Source: Entamoeba histolytica HM-1:IMSS
Taxonomy: Eukaryota > Evosea > Mastigamoebida > Endamoebidae
Assembly: GCF_000208925.1 (NCBI RefSeq)
Contig: NW_001914906.1
Location: 6,654-70,653, forward strand
Length of the DNA stretch: 64,000 bases
Direction: 5' to 3'
Shown here: positions 20,553 through 31,434 of the stretch, in pieces
How the letters are laid out: the number at the start of each line of letters is the position of its first letter
Numbering within the stretch: the stretch's first letter is position 1
Made by a program: the position numbers and the translations under genes
Notes under the pieces: generated by a model
What the model was told of the DNA's origin: nothing
Seen by the model: the letters and a program-made list of their open reading frames with translations, nothing else
Databases searched by the model: none

Positions 20553-21608
20553 ATGTCTGATATCCCACGACGAGTTACTAGAAGTAAAACAAAAAAAATG
20601 GAAGAAGATGGAACAGAAGAAGAAGATGATGACTTTCTTGATGATCAAGAAGAATACCATAGTGATGAAGACCTTCTTGATGAAGAAGATATAAGTGTTG
20701 AAGAAGATGGAACAGAAGAAGATGAAAAAGAGGAAAGGAAAAAGAAAAGACCAAGAAGTACAAGAACACCTAAAAGTAGAGGAAGGAAAGACAAAGGAAA
20801 ACCATTAACATTTAAACAAATGAAAGAGTTATACATCACTCGAGAGAACGCCCTTTCTTATGCAGATACCGCAATATTTGAACGATATATAGTAAATAAG
20901 TATGTTAAAGTTGTAAATGGACAAGAAGAATATATATCACTTGTTAAATCAGTTGACATTTCTTCAAATATAAAACAAGTTGATAGAAGAAAAGTTGCTT
21001 GGGATTTAACTATTGAAACAACTGCATTTGATGGGAGTCGAATAGTTGGTATTGGTGAATTATCAAATTCAACACTAGGAATAGAAAATTATAAGAGGTA
21101 TATTGAAGATGGAAAAGAGACTGATATAGGAGTTATGACAACTAAACAAGCTAGAGAAGAAATTAAAAAAATAGAAACAATTGACAACTATATACCTTCT
21201 GAAGAAGAAACTGACAAATATAATGAATACAGAAAGAAAGTATATGGACTTAAAGATGAAGAAGAAACTGTTCAGTTTGGTAAAGAGAATAAGGTTGGAC
21301 TAGAAGAAGAAAGAGAGGTACAAAACGAAAATGATAAAAAAATGGAGGAAGAAGTTCCATGTGATTTTATGATTAACCAAGAAATATATAAGTCATTAGA
21401 AGAGTGCAATAAACGTTGTACTGAAATGGAAAATTATTTAATATTTAAAAAAGAAGAACAAAACCAAGTAAAAGAGTTATGTGAAAAATTTTTTTTCAAT
21501 TACCAAATTCCTAAACAAACAACCATTTATCAACAAACAGTTGTAATTGCAAAAGAAACTGATGGAAAAGATAAATTATCTGAAGAACCTCTTGCTAAGT
21601 ATCTGTAA
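20553..21608 (+). CDS. RTF1: RTF1-like Plus3-domain protein (PAF1 complex)
   Basis: The 351-residue protein has a strongly acidic N-terminus (residues about 15-60), a basic patch (KKRPRSTRTPKSRGRKDKGK), and a Plus3 domain from about 84 to 195 (FKQMKELYITRENALSYADT, FERYIVNKYVKV, YISLVKSVDI, IVGIGELSNSTLGIENYKRY). A helical C-terminus follows. This is the RTF1 order: an acidic region, then Plus3, which binds phosphorylated Spt5 on elongating RNA polymerase II. At 351 residues it is shorter than human or yeast RTF1 (558 in yeast). An obvious histone-modification domain before Plus3 is not seen and may be lost or unrecognisable. Confidence 0.75.
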   Translation: MSDIPRRVTRSKTKKMEEDGTEEEDDDFLDDQEEYHSDEDLLDEEDISVEEDGTEEDEKEERKKKRPRSTRTPKSRGRKDKGKPLTFKQMKELYITRENALSYADTAIFERYIVNKYVKVVNGQEEYISLVKSVDISSNIKQVDRRKVAWDLTIETTAFDGSRIVGIGELSNSTLGIENYKRYIEDGKETDIGVMTTKQAREEIKKIETIDNYIPSEEETDKYNEYRKKVYGLKDEEETVQFGKENKVGLEEEREVQNENDKKMEEEVPCDFMINQEIYKSLEECNKRCTEMENYLIFKKEEQNQVKELCEKFFFNYQIPKQTTIYQQTVVIAKETDGKDKLSEEPLAKYL

Positions 21609-22788
21609 ATTCAAGTTAACGTTTTCTGAAATGAGTTATATTCAAAATGATTTACAATTTATTGAATTCATTAGAGGCTAATTAGATCTATCTTTTTTTG
21701 GTCAATAAGAAAAGTTTTGTTGTATTTAAAAAGGAGAAGAACAATTTATTTGTTGAACCATCACATTATTCACTAGTCTTAAGAAAAAGTTTCATATGAA
21801 GAACTTGAATTAAGACAATTCTTAAAGAATCAAAATTAAAGCAATAGGATATAGATAAAGGTTAAAGGAGTAGTAGTATTTAATAAACATCTATCTAGTC
21901 AATAACTTACTTTCATTAATTTATAAGCAATATTAATTTTATGTTTTATTTGAAAATTATTAATGTTTAATTAAAAAATTTTAGTTATATGAAATTATTT
22001 CAATTAATAGAATATTAACAAAACTTTATTACATTAAGAAATCAATATTTTGGTGGTTTTGGTATATAACATTTCTCTATTAATATTCATTTTGAAATTA
22101 ATTTTATTACAACACTAAATATTACACATTCTTTGTTAGAAATTTTTAGATAAAAAATTAAACATTTTAGCTTTTTAATAATTATTGTTTTATATTATTT
22201 ATAACATCAATTATTACTTTCGTTGTTTGTAATTCTTTTATTTGTTGATTACGTATTAATTAATTAAAAATTATTTTGTTGGTTATTTCTAAATATATTC
22301 TTTATTTTATATAATTTTTAATTTATCTTTTATCAAATTTATTTATTATATGAAAAATTTATTATTTCTTTATAGATAAATTGTAATATCTTTAATATAT
22401 ATCATTTATTGTTATTTATTCTTTAATAATGAGTGGGTTATATTTTTGTATTAAATAAATGATACTATAATTTAAATTATTATATATTATGCACAGTGTC
22501 ATTGTTTTATATGTTGCTTATTATCCTTTTAAATATTATTATTATCTAATATCATAGAAATATAATTTTTTCTTGGTAATTATTGAAAAACACAAAAAAA
22601 AGAAATAATAATATATTATTATTTCTTTAATATTAATTTTATTATATAATTATTGTTATTATAAAAACTAATACAAAAATGATCAAAATTTAAAATGATA
22701 AAAATAATGATTGACATGATGTGTTAATAAAGTGTATTTAACTATTTAAATGGGTAAATTGAACTTATAAACATCAAATTAAATTAAA
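21609..22788. other. Gene-poor, very AT-rich region
   Basis: No supportable gene lies in this stretch. A GTATTTAAAA sequence near 21722 resembles the Entamoeba TATA-like element, and the following 100 bp contains a short EELELRQFLKNQ-like frame, so a decayed gene is possible. The remainder is simple A/T sequence. Confidence 0.4.
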
Positions 22789-23449
22789 ATGAAAGTATTA
22801 ATAAACAAAAACAATTAATTAATTAAAGAAGTAGTAGAAACATTTCCAAATATTCAACAATCAATATATGATGTTAATAAGAATTATCAATATTATTTAG
22901 GAAGTATTAAAAAAGAGAAGATAAAAGAAGAAGAGAGATTGCCAAGAATGAGAGGAATAGAATAAATTAATTAAATAGAAGAATGGACAAATAGAAAAGT
23001 AGGAAATATACTATTTGATTCAGATGTTGATGATTGGAAAGAATATACATCAGTATTTGATCAAAGAATAATGAATATATAATAATTGTTATTGAAGATG
23101 AAGATGGAAATAAATTTGGAGGATATGTTAATGAGAAAATTGATAAAATTGATAGTTGGATATATGATTCACAATCATTTGTATTTTCATTAAAATCAAA
23201 TGGAAGAATTGAAGGAATGATGAAATTTGATATTAATCAACCACAATATGCATTTTATTTATTTAATCAATCACATGTTTGTTTGCATTTGGACTAGATG
23301 ATATTACTATTTATAAAGAAAATAATAAAACACATTCATTTTGTAAATAATCTTCATTTAATTATGAAGGAATAACAAATGCACTTTGTGGAAAACAACT
23401 TCCAAATCGTTTCACGCCAAAACGAATTATAGTAATTGAAATGAAATGA
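22789..23449 (+). pseudogene. TLDc-domain protein pseudogene
   Basis: Conceptual pieces in different frames give a TLDc signature: EEWTNRKVGNILFDSDVDDW, FDQRIMN, then IVIEDEDGNKFGGYVNEKID, then a segment with FVFSLKSNGR, then FGLDDITIYKENN and NRFTPKRIIVIEMK with a stop at 23447-23449. The reading is broken by an early stop nine codons after the ATG, several other in-frame stops (for example around 22965 and 23345) and frame changes near 23080 and 23285. TLDc domains bind V-ATPase or act in oxidative-stress protection; Entamoeba has a large family. A GTATTTAA sequence (22734) and TTGAACTT (22759) remain upstream, so it was probably once expressed. It is non-functional as written. Confidence 0.8.
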
Positions 23450-24171
23450 TTCAATCTTGAATAAATTGAAAATGAAATAAAAAAGAATAAAAACAAAACA
23501 ACGGAGAATATGAACAGCCATTTTGTTCATCTGCCAATGAATGAAATGGTGAAATAAAAATGGACATAATTCAATGTTGATTTATTTTATTTCATTTCAA
23601 ATATTCACATCCAATGTACTTTTTTATTAAATAATACATAATAAGCATGAACAGAGGATAACTATATTTTATTTACATATTAACCATTATGTTTTTATTA
23701 TTGTTTTTATGTTATTATTGGCTATGTTATTTCCATTATCTTTTCTATATAGATATTTGATTATTTAAATAACACAAACTCTTTATTTGTCACTTGAACT
23801 TCCTTTGCCATGCTACTCAAAATATATATTTAAAATTTGTTTAGTTATTTCAATAGAAAATGAAAAAATATTTTTAGTTATATATTATTTTTAATTAGTC
23901 ATGTTATATACTACAATTGATATCTACCAGACTATTTAGAATAATCATTTTGAATAGAATCAACATTATCTCTTTTATACATTATTTTATGTACATCTGT
24001 TTATAATAATCCTTATCCGTTGGACTAAAGAAATAAGTGTCATTATATTTTCAAAAAATAAATTAATAGAAGAATAATATAAATAAACAATTAAAAAATG
24101 GTTTATAGAGAATAACATAATTTAATAAACAAAAAAGGAACTTAAAAATCTCTTAAAAGCAGAAATAAAAG
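23450..24171. other. AT-rich intergenic region
   Basis: No gene is seen. The stretch links the TLDc pseudogene to ATG3. A purine-rich GGAACTTAAAAA sequence at about 24137 lies upstream of the ATG3 start. Confidence 0.4.
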
Positions 24172-24978
24172 ATGTCTGTACTTTCTACACTTAAACGAAA
24201 GGCTTATGAGACATATACAAAATCAGTTGATCTTGTAAAGCCAACACTTACAGAAAGTCAATTCATTGAAAAAGGTGTTTTAACTCCTGAAGAATTTGTT
24301 AATGCAGGAGATTTCCTTGTCAATAAATACAGAACGTGGCAATGGGTTGGAGCCTCAGATTGTAAAAAAACTGTAGACTACCTCCCTGCTGATAAGCAAT
24401 TTTTAATTACTCGAAATATTAGGTGTGCAACAAGAGCCCAAGGAGGTCCTCCAACTAAGACTGAAACTCTTATTGTAGATGGAGAAGAGTTTGAAGTCCC
24501 ATTAGAAGAAAAACCAGAAGAAGTTTTTGAAGAAGATTCAGATGACATTGTTGATGCTGATGATATTGTTGATGCTGATGAATTATCAGAAGAAGCTGAT
24601 GACACTGTTGCAACTGTGGATGTTGGCAAAACAAGGACATATGATATTTCAATTATTTACTCTCATTTTGATAGAACTCCTAAAGTATGGTTACTTGGAT
24701 ATGATGAAGATCATAAACCTCTTACTGAGAGTCAGATGTTTGAAGATTTAAGTGCTACACATGCTGGTCAAACTGCTACTACAGACACACACCCATTCCT
24801 TGATATTAAAGAAATTTATATTCACCCCTGTAGACATGCACAAGTTATGAAAAAACGCGTTGATGAAATGATTGCTGATGGAAAAACACCAAGGGTTGAT
24901 CTTTATTTAATGATTTTCTTAAAGTTCTTAGCAACAGTCATTCCAACAATGGAGTATGATTATGGAAAAGACTTTTAA
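24172..24978 (+). CDS. ATG3: Autophagy E2-like conjugating enzyme Atg3
   Basis: The 268-residue protein matches Atg3. The N-terminal amphipathic helix (STLKRKAYETYTKSVDLVKP) senses curved membranes. ESQFIEKGVLTPEEFVNAGD and YLPADKQFLITRNIRC follow. An acidic flexible insertion (about residues 100-145, with a duplicated DDIVDAD) precedes the E2 core (YDISIIYSHFDRTPKVWLLG). The catalytic motif IHPCRHA has the active cysteine. The C-terminal FLKFLATVIPTMEYDYGKDF is typical. Atg3 transfers Atg8 from Atg7 to phosphatidylethanolamine. Length is slightly under yeast Atg3 (310). Confidence 0.97.
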   Translation: MSVLSTLKRKAYETYTKSVDLVKPTLTESQFIEKGVLTPEEFVNAGDFLVNKYRTWQWVGASDCKKTVDYLPADKQFLITRNIRCATRAQGGPPTKTETLIVDGEEFEVPLEEKPEEVFEEDSDDIVDADDIVDADELSEEADDTVATVDVGKTRTYDISIIYSHFDRTPKVWLLGYDEDHKPLTESQMFEDLSATHAGQTATTDTHPFLDIKEIYIHPCRHAQVMKKRVDEMIADGKTPRVDLYLMIFLKFLATVIPTMEYDYGKDF

Positions 24979-25124
24979 TTCATTTCTTCTTTTATATTAT
25001 ACTTTTATTTTTATAAAAGCTTTAGATTATTTTCGATTTTGATAATTAACGTATCTTTTTATATTGAAAAGATAAAATTATTTAGGAACAAGTTTCTCTT
25101 GGAAAAAAAAAGATTGTGAAAAAT

Positions 25125-26321
25125 ATGGCTGATGAACAGAATGAAGCCTTAGGATATGTCTGTGTTATAGTTGCTGTTTTATGTTTTGGTAGTAACTTCA
25201 CTGTAGTGAAGAAATTTCCAACAGGAGATGGGTTTTTCTTCCAATGGGTAATGAGTATTGGGATTCTTATTGTAGGAATTTTTTCTCTATTGTTTTACAA
25301 TGTTATTAATAAAGGAACCATTTATTTTGAACCATTTGCCATGTTAGGAGGGTTAATTTGGTGTACTGGTAACTTACTTTGTGTTCCAGTGATTCAGTTA
25401 ATAGGGCTTTCACTTGGACCAGGTATTTGGGGTGTTGGAAATATGGTTATGGGGTGGTTAACTGGGACATTTGGGTGGTTTGGACTAAATGCTGATAAAG
25501 ATAATGTAAACATTTTCTGGCTTAATTGTGTTGGTGCAGTGTTGGCAGCTTGTAGTGTTCCTTGTTATGCCTTAATTAAAACATCTACTAAAGCAGAAAG
25601 AGAAGCCTTGAAAAAAGCGGAGGCAGAAGCTAAAGATAACGAAATTGAATTATCAAATAGTAAAGAAAATAAAGTTGAAATATCTAAAAATTCTTCTTCT
25701 TCGAGTAGAAGTAGTGATGAAATTCAACACCCAGAAGAAGACATTAAAGAATTGAATGACAAAGCATTTGAACAAGGATCAGAAGAAGAAAATACCACTA
25801 TTTTAGTATCAGAAGAAGAGTCTCCAATCTTCAAATTGTTAAAGGCAATGCCAAAATGGTTACAAATGATTGTTGGGTTAATACTAGCTATTGCCTCAGG
25901 GATATTGTTTGGTTCTGCATTTGACCCAGCAAAGTATTTACAAGACAATGGCCTTGCTTCACCAGAAGGAATAAACTATGTGTTAGCTCATTTCTTGGGC
26001 ATTTTTTTGTCTTCCACATTTTATTTCATTTGTTATATTATTACGTTTCGAAATAAGCCTTTCATTTACAGGGAAACAATACTTCCAGGAATGGTCAGCG
26101 GAATAATGTGGGCTATTGCACAAGTTTGTTGGTTTGTGGCTAATACTAACTTACCTTATGTTGTGTCTTATCCATTGATTTGTGCTGGTCCTGGTCTTTT
26201 GTCTGCATTATGGGGAATCATAGTCTTTGGAGAAATAAGGGGATGGAAAAACTTTCTATTTTTTGCCATCGGAACTTTGATTCTTATTGGTGGTATTGTT
26301 TGTATTGTTGTTTCAAAATGA
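25125..26321 (+). CDS. TMEM144-like multi-pass transporter
   Basis: I chose the ATG at 25125 (398 residues) over an in-frame GTG at 25116. About ten hydrophobic helices in two sets of five flank a charged cytosolic loop (residues about 160-245, Glu/Lys/Ser-rich). GYVCVIVAVLCFGSNFTVVK near the start and the GLSLGPGIWGVGNMVMGWLT helix are typical of the TMEM144/DUF1632 family, within the drug/metabolite transporter superfamily. Substrate is not established for the family; sugar transport has been suggested. Codon use has more GT-rich choices than neighbours. Confidence 0.85.
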   Translation: MADEQNEALGYVCVIVAVLCFGSNFTVVKKFPTGDGFFFQWVMSIGILIVGIFSLLFYNVINKGTIYFEPFAMLGGLIWCTGNLLCVPVIQLIGLSLGPGIWGVGNMVMGWLTGTFGWFGLNADKDNVNIFWLNCVGAVLAACSVPCYALIKTSTKAEREALKKAEAEAKDNEIELSNSKENKVEISKNSSSSSRSSDEIQHPEEDIKELNDKAFEQGSEEENTTILVSEEESPIFKLLKAMPKWLQMIVGLILAIASGILFGSAFDPAKYLQDNGLASPEGINYVLAHFLGIFLSSTFYFICYIITFRNKPFIYRETILPGMVSGIMWAIAQVCWFVANTNLPYVVSYPLICAGPGLLSALWGIIVFGEIRGWKNFLFFAIGTLILIGGIVCIVVSK

Positions 26322-27252
26322 CAACTTAATTTATTTTGTTTTTATTTTGAGTAAACTGATAAGGCAATATTACGGTTTGTTGGTTTAGTCAATGAACTGA
26401 TGAATAATTCTTATACGAAAAGCATGGTTATTTTATAAATTAAAATAATGCTGAATGATAAGAAATTAACCATAGTCAAATGTAGACTTTTCTTACTTTT
26501 CATTAAAAATTTAATAGTTAATGACAATTTTTTATAAGACATATCAAACATAATAGTATTTGGTTTTGTCTAAACCAAAAACTTCAAGTATGAAATATAA
26601 CATAGAATTTCTAGATTATATAATTATTTTTTTGTAATACAAAATATAAATTTATTTTTAATAATTTGTATTTGTTTTATTTAAGAGAAGGATAATATTA
26701 GTTGAAAATAAAGTATGTGTAATAACTAATTTTCATTTTTGTAAATATCAAGAATAATATTTATATAAACAAATATCCTATCATTAATAATTTTCTGGGT
26801 GTTATGCTCATTTTTATAAGGCTTTGCCTTTTATTTTTCAAATGATAGATTTAGACAAGACTTTAAAATTTTATTCTTTTTATTGGTATTATGAACTTCT
26901 TTATAAAGTAATATTAAGAGAGTCTTATTTACTGAGTTTTTGGAGTGATAATCTAGGCAAAGATAAAATTAATAACCTATGAATTTGTCATAACAAAAAC
27001 TATAATAAAGTTTTTGGCTATTTTAATTTTTGACTAAATTCCATGAACTGATATTAAAAATTATAGTCAGTTATTAAAGGTATTTGATCAATATTTTTAG
27101 TAATGATATATGTATGTTTTATAGAGATTTAATAATTTTTGTTTTAATAAATTTTTTTTTAATCTGGGTTGGTTTAGTTTTAAAGAAAGAAGAGATGGGT
27201 AATAAAAAATATGAAGAAGAGGGTGTTAACTTGAATTGAATATAGTGATAAA
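26322..27252. other. AT-rich convergent intergenic region
   Basis: There is no gene here. It separates two convergent genes, so it should hold only 3' UTRs, yet it has two GAAC-like strings (CAATGAACTG near 26390; CATGAACTG near 27043) and a small inverted repeat, AAGGC-TTT-GCCTT, near 26819. These may be chance. Confidence 0.4.
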
Positions 27253-29125
27253 TTAATACTTCCATTCTTTATAATTCTTTGGTTCAATTAAAACATAATA
27301 TCCTCCAGTTAGAGATATTGCAAATTGGCATGGTACTTCTTTTGAGATTGTCATGCAATGAACCTCAGCGTTTAATTTTAAAGTAGATAACATTGAATTA
27401 ACTGAGATGTAATTTAAGACACCTAAATCACTACTTTTTAAAATAACTATTCGTTCTTTAGAAACAACAACAACATGCATACCATCACACTAAACTGTGT
27501 TAAATCTTCATTTATTTATTTTGAGAAATTCAAATAAAACAAACTGAAAACTTTGCATCAATAATATTAGAACTAATCTCCCATGACGCCACAACACTTA
27601 GGTCATTAAGACTAATGAGTTGTACTGAATTATTTTCTACAACTAATAACATCATTCCAAAAACATCAAAACTAATTGGGTTATTAGCTATTTTACCTTG
27701 ATTATCTTCCATAATGAAATTTCCATCTTCATCTAATGAAGCAATTATGTTGTTAATGTATTTGATTGTTACAACTCTATGAGAATGACTATATAATGTT
27801 TTAAATAATACTTTTTCTGTATTGATAGTAGCAACCATTCCATTATAAAATCCAACAGCAAAAAGGGATTGATCAATTTTATTTCCATCAATACAAGTAA
27901 TACATTCATCAGGTTTTTTATCAGAAGAAAGATAGGCAGTAGTAACGTGTTGATGTGTTTCAAGATGTGCAACTTCAAGACTTTCTCCCATACCAAAAAC
28001 TCCATATAATTTATTTGGTAAAATATAAGAAAGAGCATAACCTGGTTGATAGACATTAATTTTACCAAATAATGTTGTTTCTTGTTGATTAATATTTGAT
28101 GAATAAAAAATATTTCCATTAGAATCAATACCATACAAAGATTTACCTGATCCAAAAACTAAGTTGACTAAAGTATATTCATGTGACATTCTTGATAATT
28201 TGTAATTAATTGGTAATTGTTTATGAGCATTTATTGTTTGTCTAGAATGAACTACTGGCAATTGTGTTAAATGAACTGAATCTAAAGTAAATATAACAAC
28301 TTGAGGTGGTTGTATTAATGTTTTAATTGCAGGTGTTGGAGAAGTTAATTTAAATGATTGGATTGATTCATTGTCACATTGTGTAAATACATATAATCCA
28401 TTTAATGTACAAACATATGTTTTACCATTAATTGAACATGCATGTTGAGCATCAGAAATAGTATAAAGATATAATGATGGAATATCTTTAATGTATTCTA
28501 ATACATTGCCATTAATTAATAATAAACATCCATTTGGTGTTGGTATTAATTGTACTTTTTTAGAATCAAAAATTGGAATAAATGAATGAAGATCTTCTTT
28601 AGCATAACACCTTTTTATTGTAAGTGATGTTTTATTAATTTCAAGAGAAAAGAATGTACCATTTGTATCAATAACATATAACATACCATTGTTTTGTGTA
28701 TATTCAATTGTTTCAATAGAGTTTTGGATTAATGGAATAATTGCTTGTTGGTCTAATGTTGAATATTCAAAGAAAAGAATTGATCCATCTGTTGTAGAAA
28801 ATACAACTTGATTTTCTTGCATTGAACAGTCTGTAAAAGTAAATACTTGACCATTACATTCAGTTCCTTGTGGAACTGTTCCAATATACTCTAACACTCC
28901 TTCTTTGCATGTATAAAATTCGGTTCCTGACATGGAAACTACACAAAGATTTCCTTGGTATTGAGAAGTTTTATGAAATGATGTAAGTACAGTATTTTCA
29001 GATAAATCAACATTACAAGTAATTTCTGTAGTACTGATATTTATTACTGATGCTCGTTTGTTTGAGTAAATTATTAATTGATTACTTTCTGACAATGGGA
29101 TAATTTCTGTAATATTTGTTGTCAT
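27253..29125 (-). CDS. Large predicted beta-propeller (WD40-like) protein, two exons (complement join 27253..27489, 27545..29125)
   Basis: The ATG at 29125 is used; upstream in-frame codons lack an ATG. A 55-bp intron (GTTTGT...TTTAG) joins DAKFS to CDGMHVVVVSKERIVILKSS, giving 605 residues. The whole chain consists of short beta strands with repeating hydrophobic pairs and polar turns (NQLIIYSNKRASVINIS; GKTYVCTLNGLYVFTQC; DQSLFAVGFYNGMVATINTE), as in one or two WD40-type propellers. No signal peptide, membrane segment or catalytic motif is seen. It is likely a scaffold, but the family is not recognised. Confidence 0.7.
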
Positions 29126-29550
29126 TTTCTCTGACTTTCTTTGTTTAGCTTTTTTAGTTTTTTTTTCATAATTTGTGTTATTTAATAACAATTACTTAAT
29201 AACTGATGTAGTTAAAAATATTGTTATCAAAAAGATGTTTAAAAATGAAAATAGTTTATAAGTTGTTTTTTCTTAAAGAAAAAGAGTTATCATATAAAAT
29301 AGATTGAGTGAATTTAGTTTACTAACAACAACCACACCTTTTTTATTTTTTTTTTTAATCTTATTATTTTTAAATAGATAAATAACTCTTAACATCAAAG
29401 ACACAAAACGAATAATGTACTTATGTTAGTACGTTATAAACTTTGCCACAAAAGAAATAACCTTTCCGCTTCACATAACACTTTTATATAAAATTCTTGT
29501 TATTCATAAAATTAATCTCAAAATAATTAGAACTTTAAACCCTGAAACAA
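29126..29550. other. Divergent intergenic region
   Basis: AT-rich and without a gene, this stretch separates the divergent propeller gene from the Ser-rich gene at 29551. Promoters of both must lie here. Confidence 0.4.
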
Positions 29551-30435
29551 ATGTCAGAAAGTAAATCCTCAACATCTTCGTCATCATCTCCATTTTCTTC
29601 TGTCTCTTCTTCGTCTGTCTCTTCTTCTCAAATTTTAGATAATAAAGAAATAGATGAACAAATGTCAGAAAGTGAATCATCTTCTTCAAGTAATGAGTCT
29701 ACAGTTAAAAATACAACTAAGGTTAAACCATTATCTGATTCTTCTTTAAATATTAAATCAAAACCACATCCCATGTCAGAAAGTGAAACCTCCTCATCTG
29801 GTTCAAGTAGTAAATCATCAAGTGAGTCATCATCATCCACCCATCCAAGTATTAAAGAAGTTGAAAAACCTACAATGGAAATTGAGTCAAAACTAAGCGA
29901 TCAACCAGTTATAAAAACAACACTTAATAAGAGTCAAGAATCTAATAGTCAAGAATTGTTATCACAATCAGTACCTTCAACAAATAAGCAGACTGCAACA
30001 GAATTATCTGAAAACGACTCTTCTTCAGATAATAAAGTTACAAAAGAAATGTCAGAAGATTTATCAATAGATTTGGAAAAAGATGATGAAGTTAGCACAG
30101 GTGATGATAAAAGTAGTGAAGAAGACAATATAACTAGTGAAGAAGAAGATAAAAGTAGTGAAGAAGAAGATAAAAGTAGTGAAGAAGAGGATGGTAGTTA
30201 TAGCATTGATGAAGAAGAACGAATTGCAAACCAAAATAAAAAATATTTAACACAACTATTAAAAGAATTTGGGGATGATGTAAATGAATTAAGAATGAAA
30301 GCAACATCATTTAAAGCAGTAAATATTGAAGAGATTACTTCTGCATTAAGTCAAGGTATTAACATGTTTTCTGATTTAGAGTTAGAACTACTTGGAAAGG
30401 AATGTGTTATTCCTTCAAGCTTGAATCAAAGTTGA
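29551..30435 (+). CDS. Ser-rich acidic repeat protein
   Basis: The 294-residue protein is dominated by Ser, Glu and Asp. An MSES(E/K) unit followed by a Ser run recurs four times (start; about residues 38, 76 and, diverged as MSEDL, 166). Residues about 180-225 repeat DKSSEEED three times. Only the last 70 residues look folded (helical, ERIANQNKKYLTQLLKEFGD onward). Such tracts are typical casein kinase 2 targets; nucleolar chaperones such as NOPP140/SRP40 have similar composition. There is no signal peptide, so surface serine-rich proteins of Entamoeba are a poor match. Function is unknown. Confidence 0.7.
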   Translation: MSESKSSTSSSSSPFSSVSSSSVSSSQILDNKEIDEQMSESESSSSSNESTVKNTTKVKPLSDSSLNIKSKPHPMSESETSSSGSSSKSSSESSSSTHPSIKEVEKPTMEIESKLSDQPVIKTTLNKSQESNSQELLSQSVPSTNKQTATELSENDSSSDNKVTKEMSEDLSIDLEKDDEVSTGDDKSSEEDNITSEEEDKSSEEEDKSSEEEDGSYSIDEEERIANQNKKYLTQLLKEFGDDVNELRMKATSFKAVNIEEITSALSQGINMFSDLELELLGKECVIPSSLNQS

Positions 30436-30519
30436 TTGAATTGTTTTTTAAAACATAATTAAAAAAAATTTTTATTCAAAACTTAAAATAACTAAAAAAA
30501 GAAACATAAAAGAACAAGG

Positions 30520-31434
30520 ATGAATGACACTACTTCCACAAAAGATGAACATATCATGTCCCCTTCTAAAATTGCTATAAAACAAAATTTCTCACAAATG
30601 GATTACCACTATGGTTGTTCTTGTTATATTGCTAAATTAGAAGAATCAAAAGAACAACAACGATTATATTTTAAACCAGAAAAAGAATATGGTATTGGAA
30701 GTCATTCATTATGTTCTATAAGACTAACACCAAATGCTGAACCATTAATTGCATTATTTCAAGTTAATTTAAGAGGAGATGTAAGTATTATTCCAAGGAC
30801 AAAAAAAACATCAATTAAAATCAATGGAAATAATATTACTACAGCAACAAAGTTAAACAACTTTGATGAATTAGACATAGGAGATCTTCATTTTCAATAT
30901 ATTGTGTTCTATGAAAATATTAAATATCAAAATAAGCGTGAAGTTTGTTTTTTAGGTTTATTTTGTTCTATTAACAAAACAATATTTATACTTTAGTTCA
31001 ACGAAGTAGGAAATCATAATGATATTATTCGTAATACATTAACAAAATTCTTTATTAAGGAAAACTATAAGGGTTCCGATATATCTCCATTTGTAAATGT
31101 TGTTCATGCTTCTACTAAAATAGATGAAGCTCTCCTCCTCTGTCTTAATAAATTAAAAGAACTTACTCCAAATCCTGGAAATGATAAGTTCATTGGTCTT
31201 TTAAGGCAAATGACTTCTCAATTATTTTGTATTTCTTCAACTAGTATTGGATTTAATGTATCATATTATGAATCAGACGTATATAACTTTACTAACAAAG
31301 TTAAAAAAACGCCTAGTCGTAAAATAAACTTTGACGAAATGCAAGACAGTGAAGACCCTTTTGAAGCCTTTAAAAAGGCAAATGAAAACAAACAAGAAAA
31401 GACTTTAAAGAAACCTCAAATAACTGATAATTAA
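30520..31434 (+). CDS. FHA-like domain protein, two exons (join 30520..30942, 30997..31434)
   Basis: A 54-bp intron (GTTTGT...TTTAG) joins the exons and gives 286 residues. Residues about 46-130 have the spacing of a forkhead-associated domain: YGIGSHSLCSIRLT (GR/S region), SIIPRTKKTSIKINGNNI (ST-NG-like segment) and FDELDIGDLHFQYI at the end. The canonical Arg and His of phosphothreonine binding are not all evident, so binding could be weak. The C-terminal half is helical and ends in a Lys-rich tail. It is possibly a nuclear signalling or DNA-damage adaptor, but this is inference. Confidence 0.6.

Noticed and set aside
21609..24171. Possible LINE/SINE insertion in the gene-poor region
   Set aside because: No reverse-transcriptase or endonuclease frame, no target-site duplications and no repeated units were found. 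The only recognisable content is the TLDc relic.
26815..26840. AAGGC-TTT-GCCTT hairpin as a terminator or RNA gene
   Set aside because: The stem is only 5 bp with no conserved context. Eukaryotic polymerase II does not need such a hairpin.
26391..27050. GAAC-like strings between convergent genes as promoters of a hidden gene
   Set aside because: No reading frame or structured RNA follows them, and an 8-bp motif in AT-rich DNA can occur by chance.
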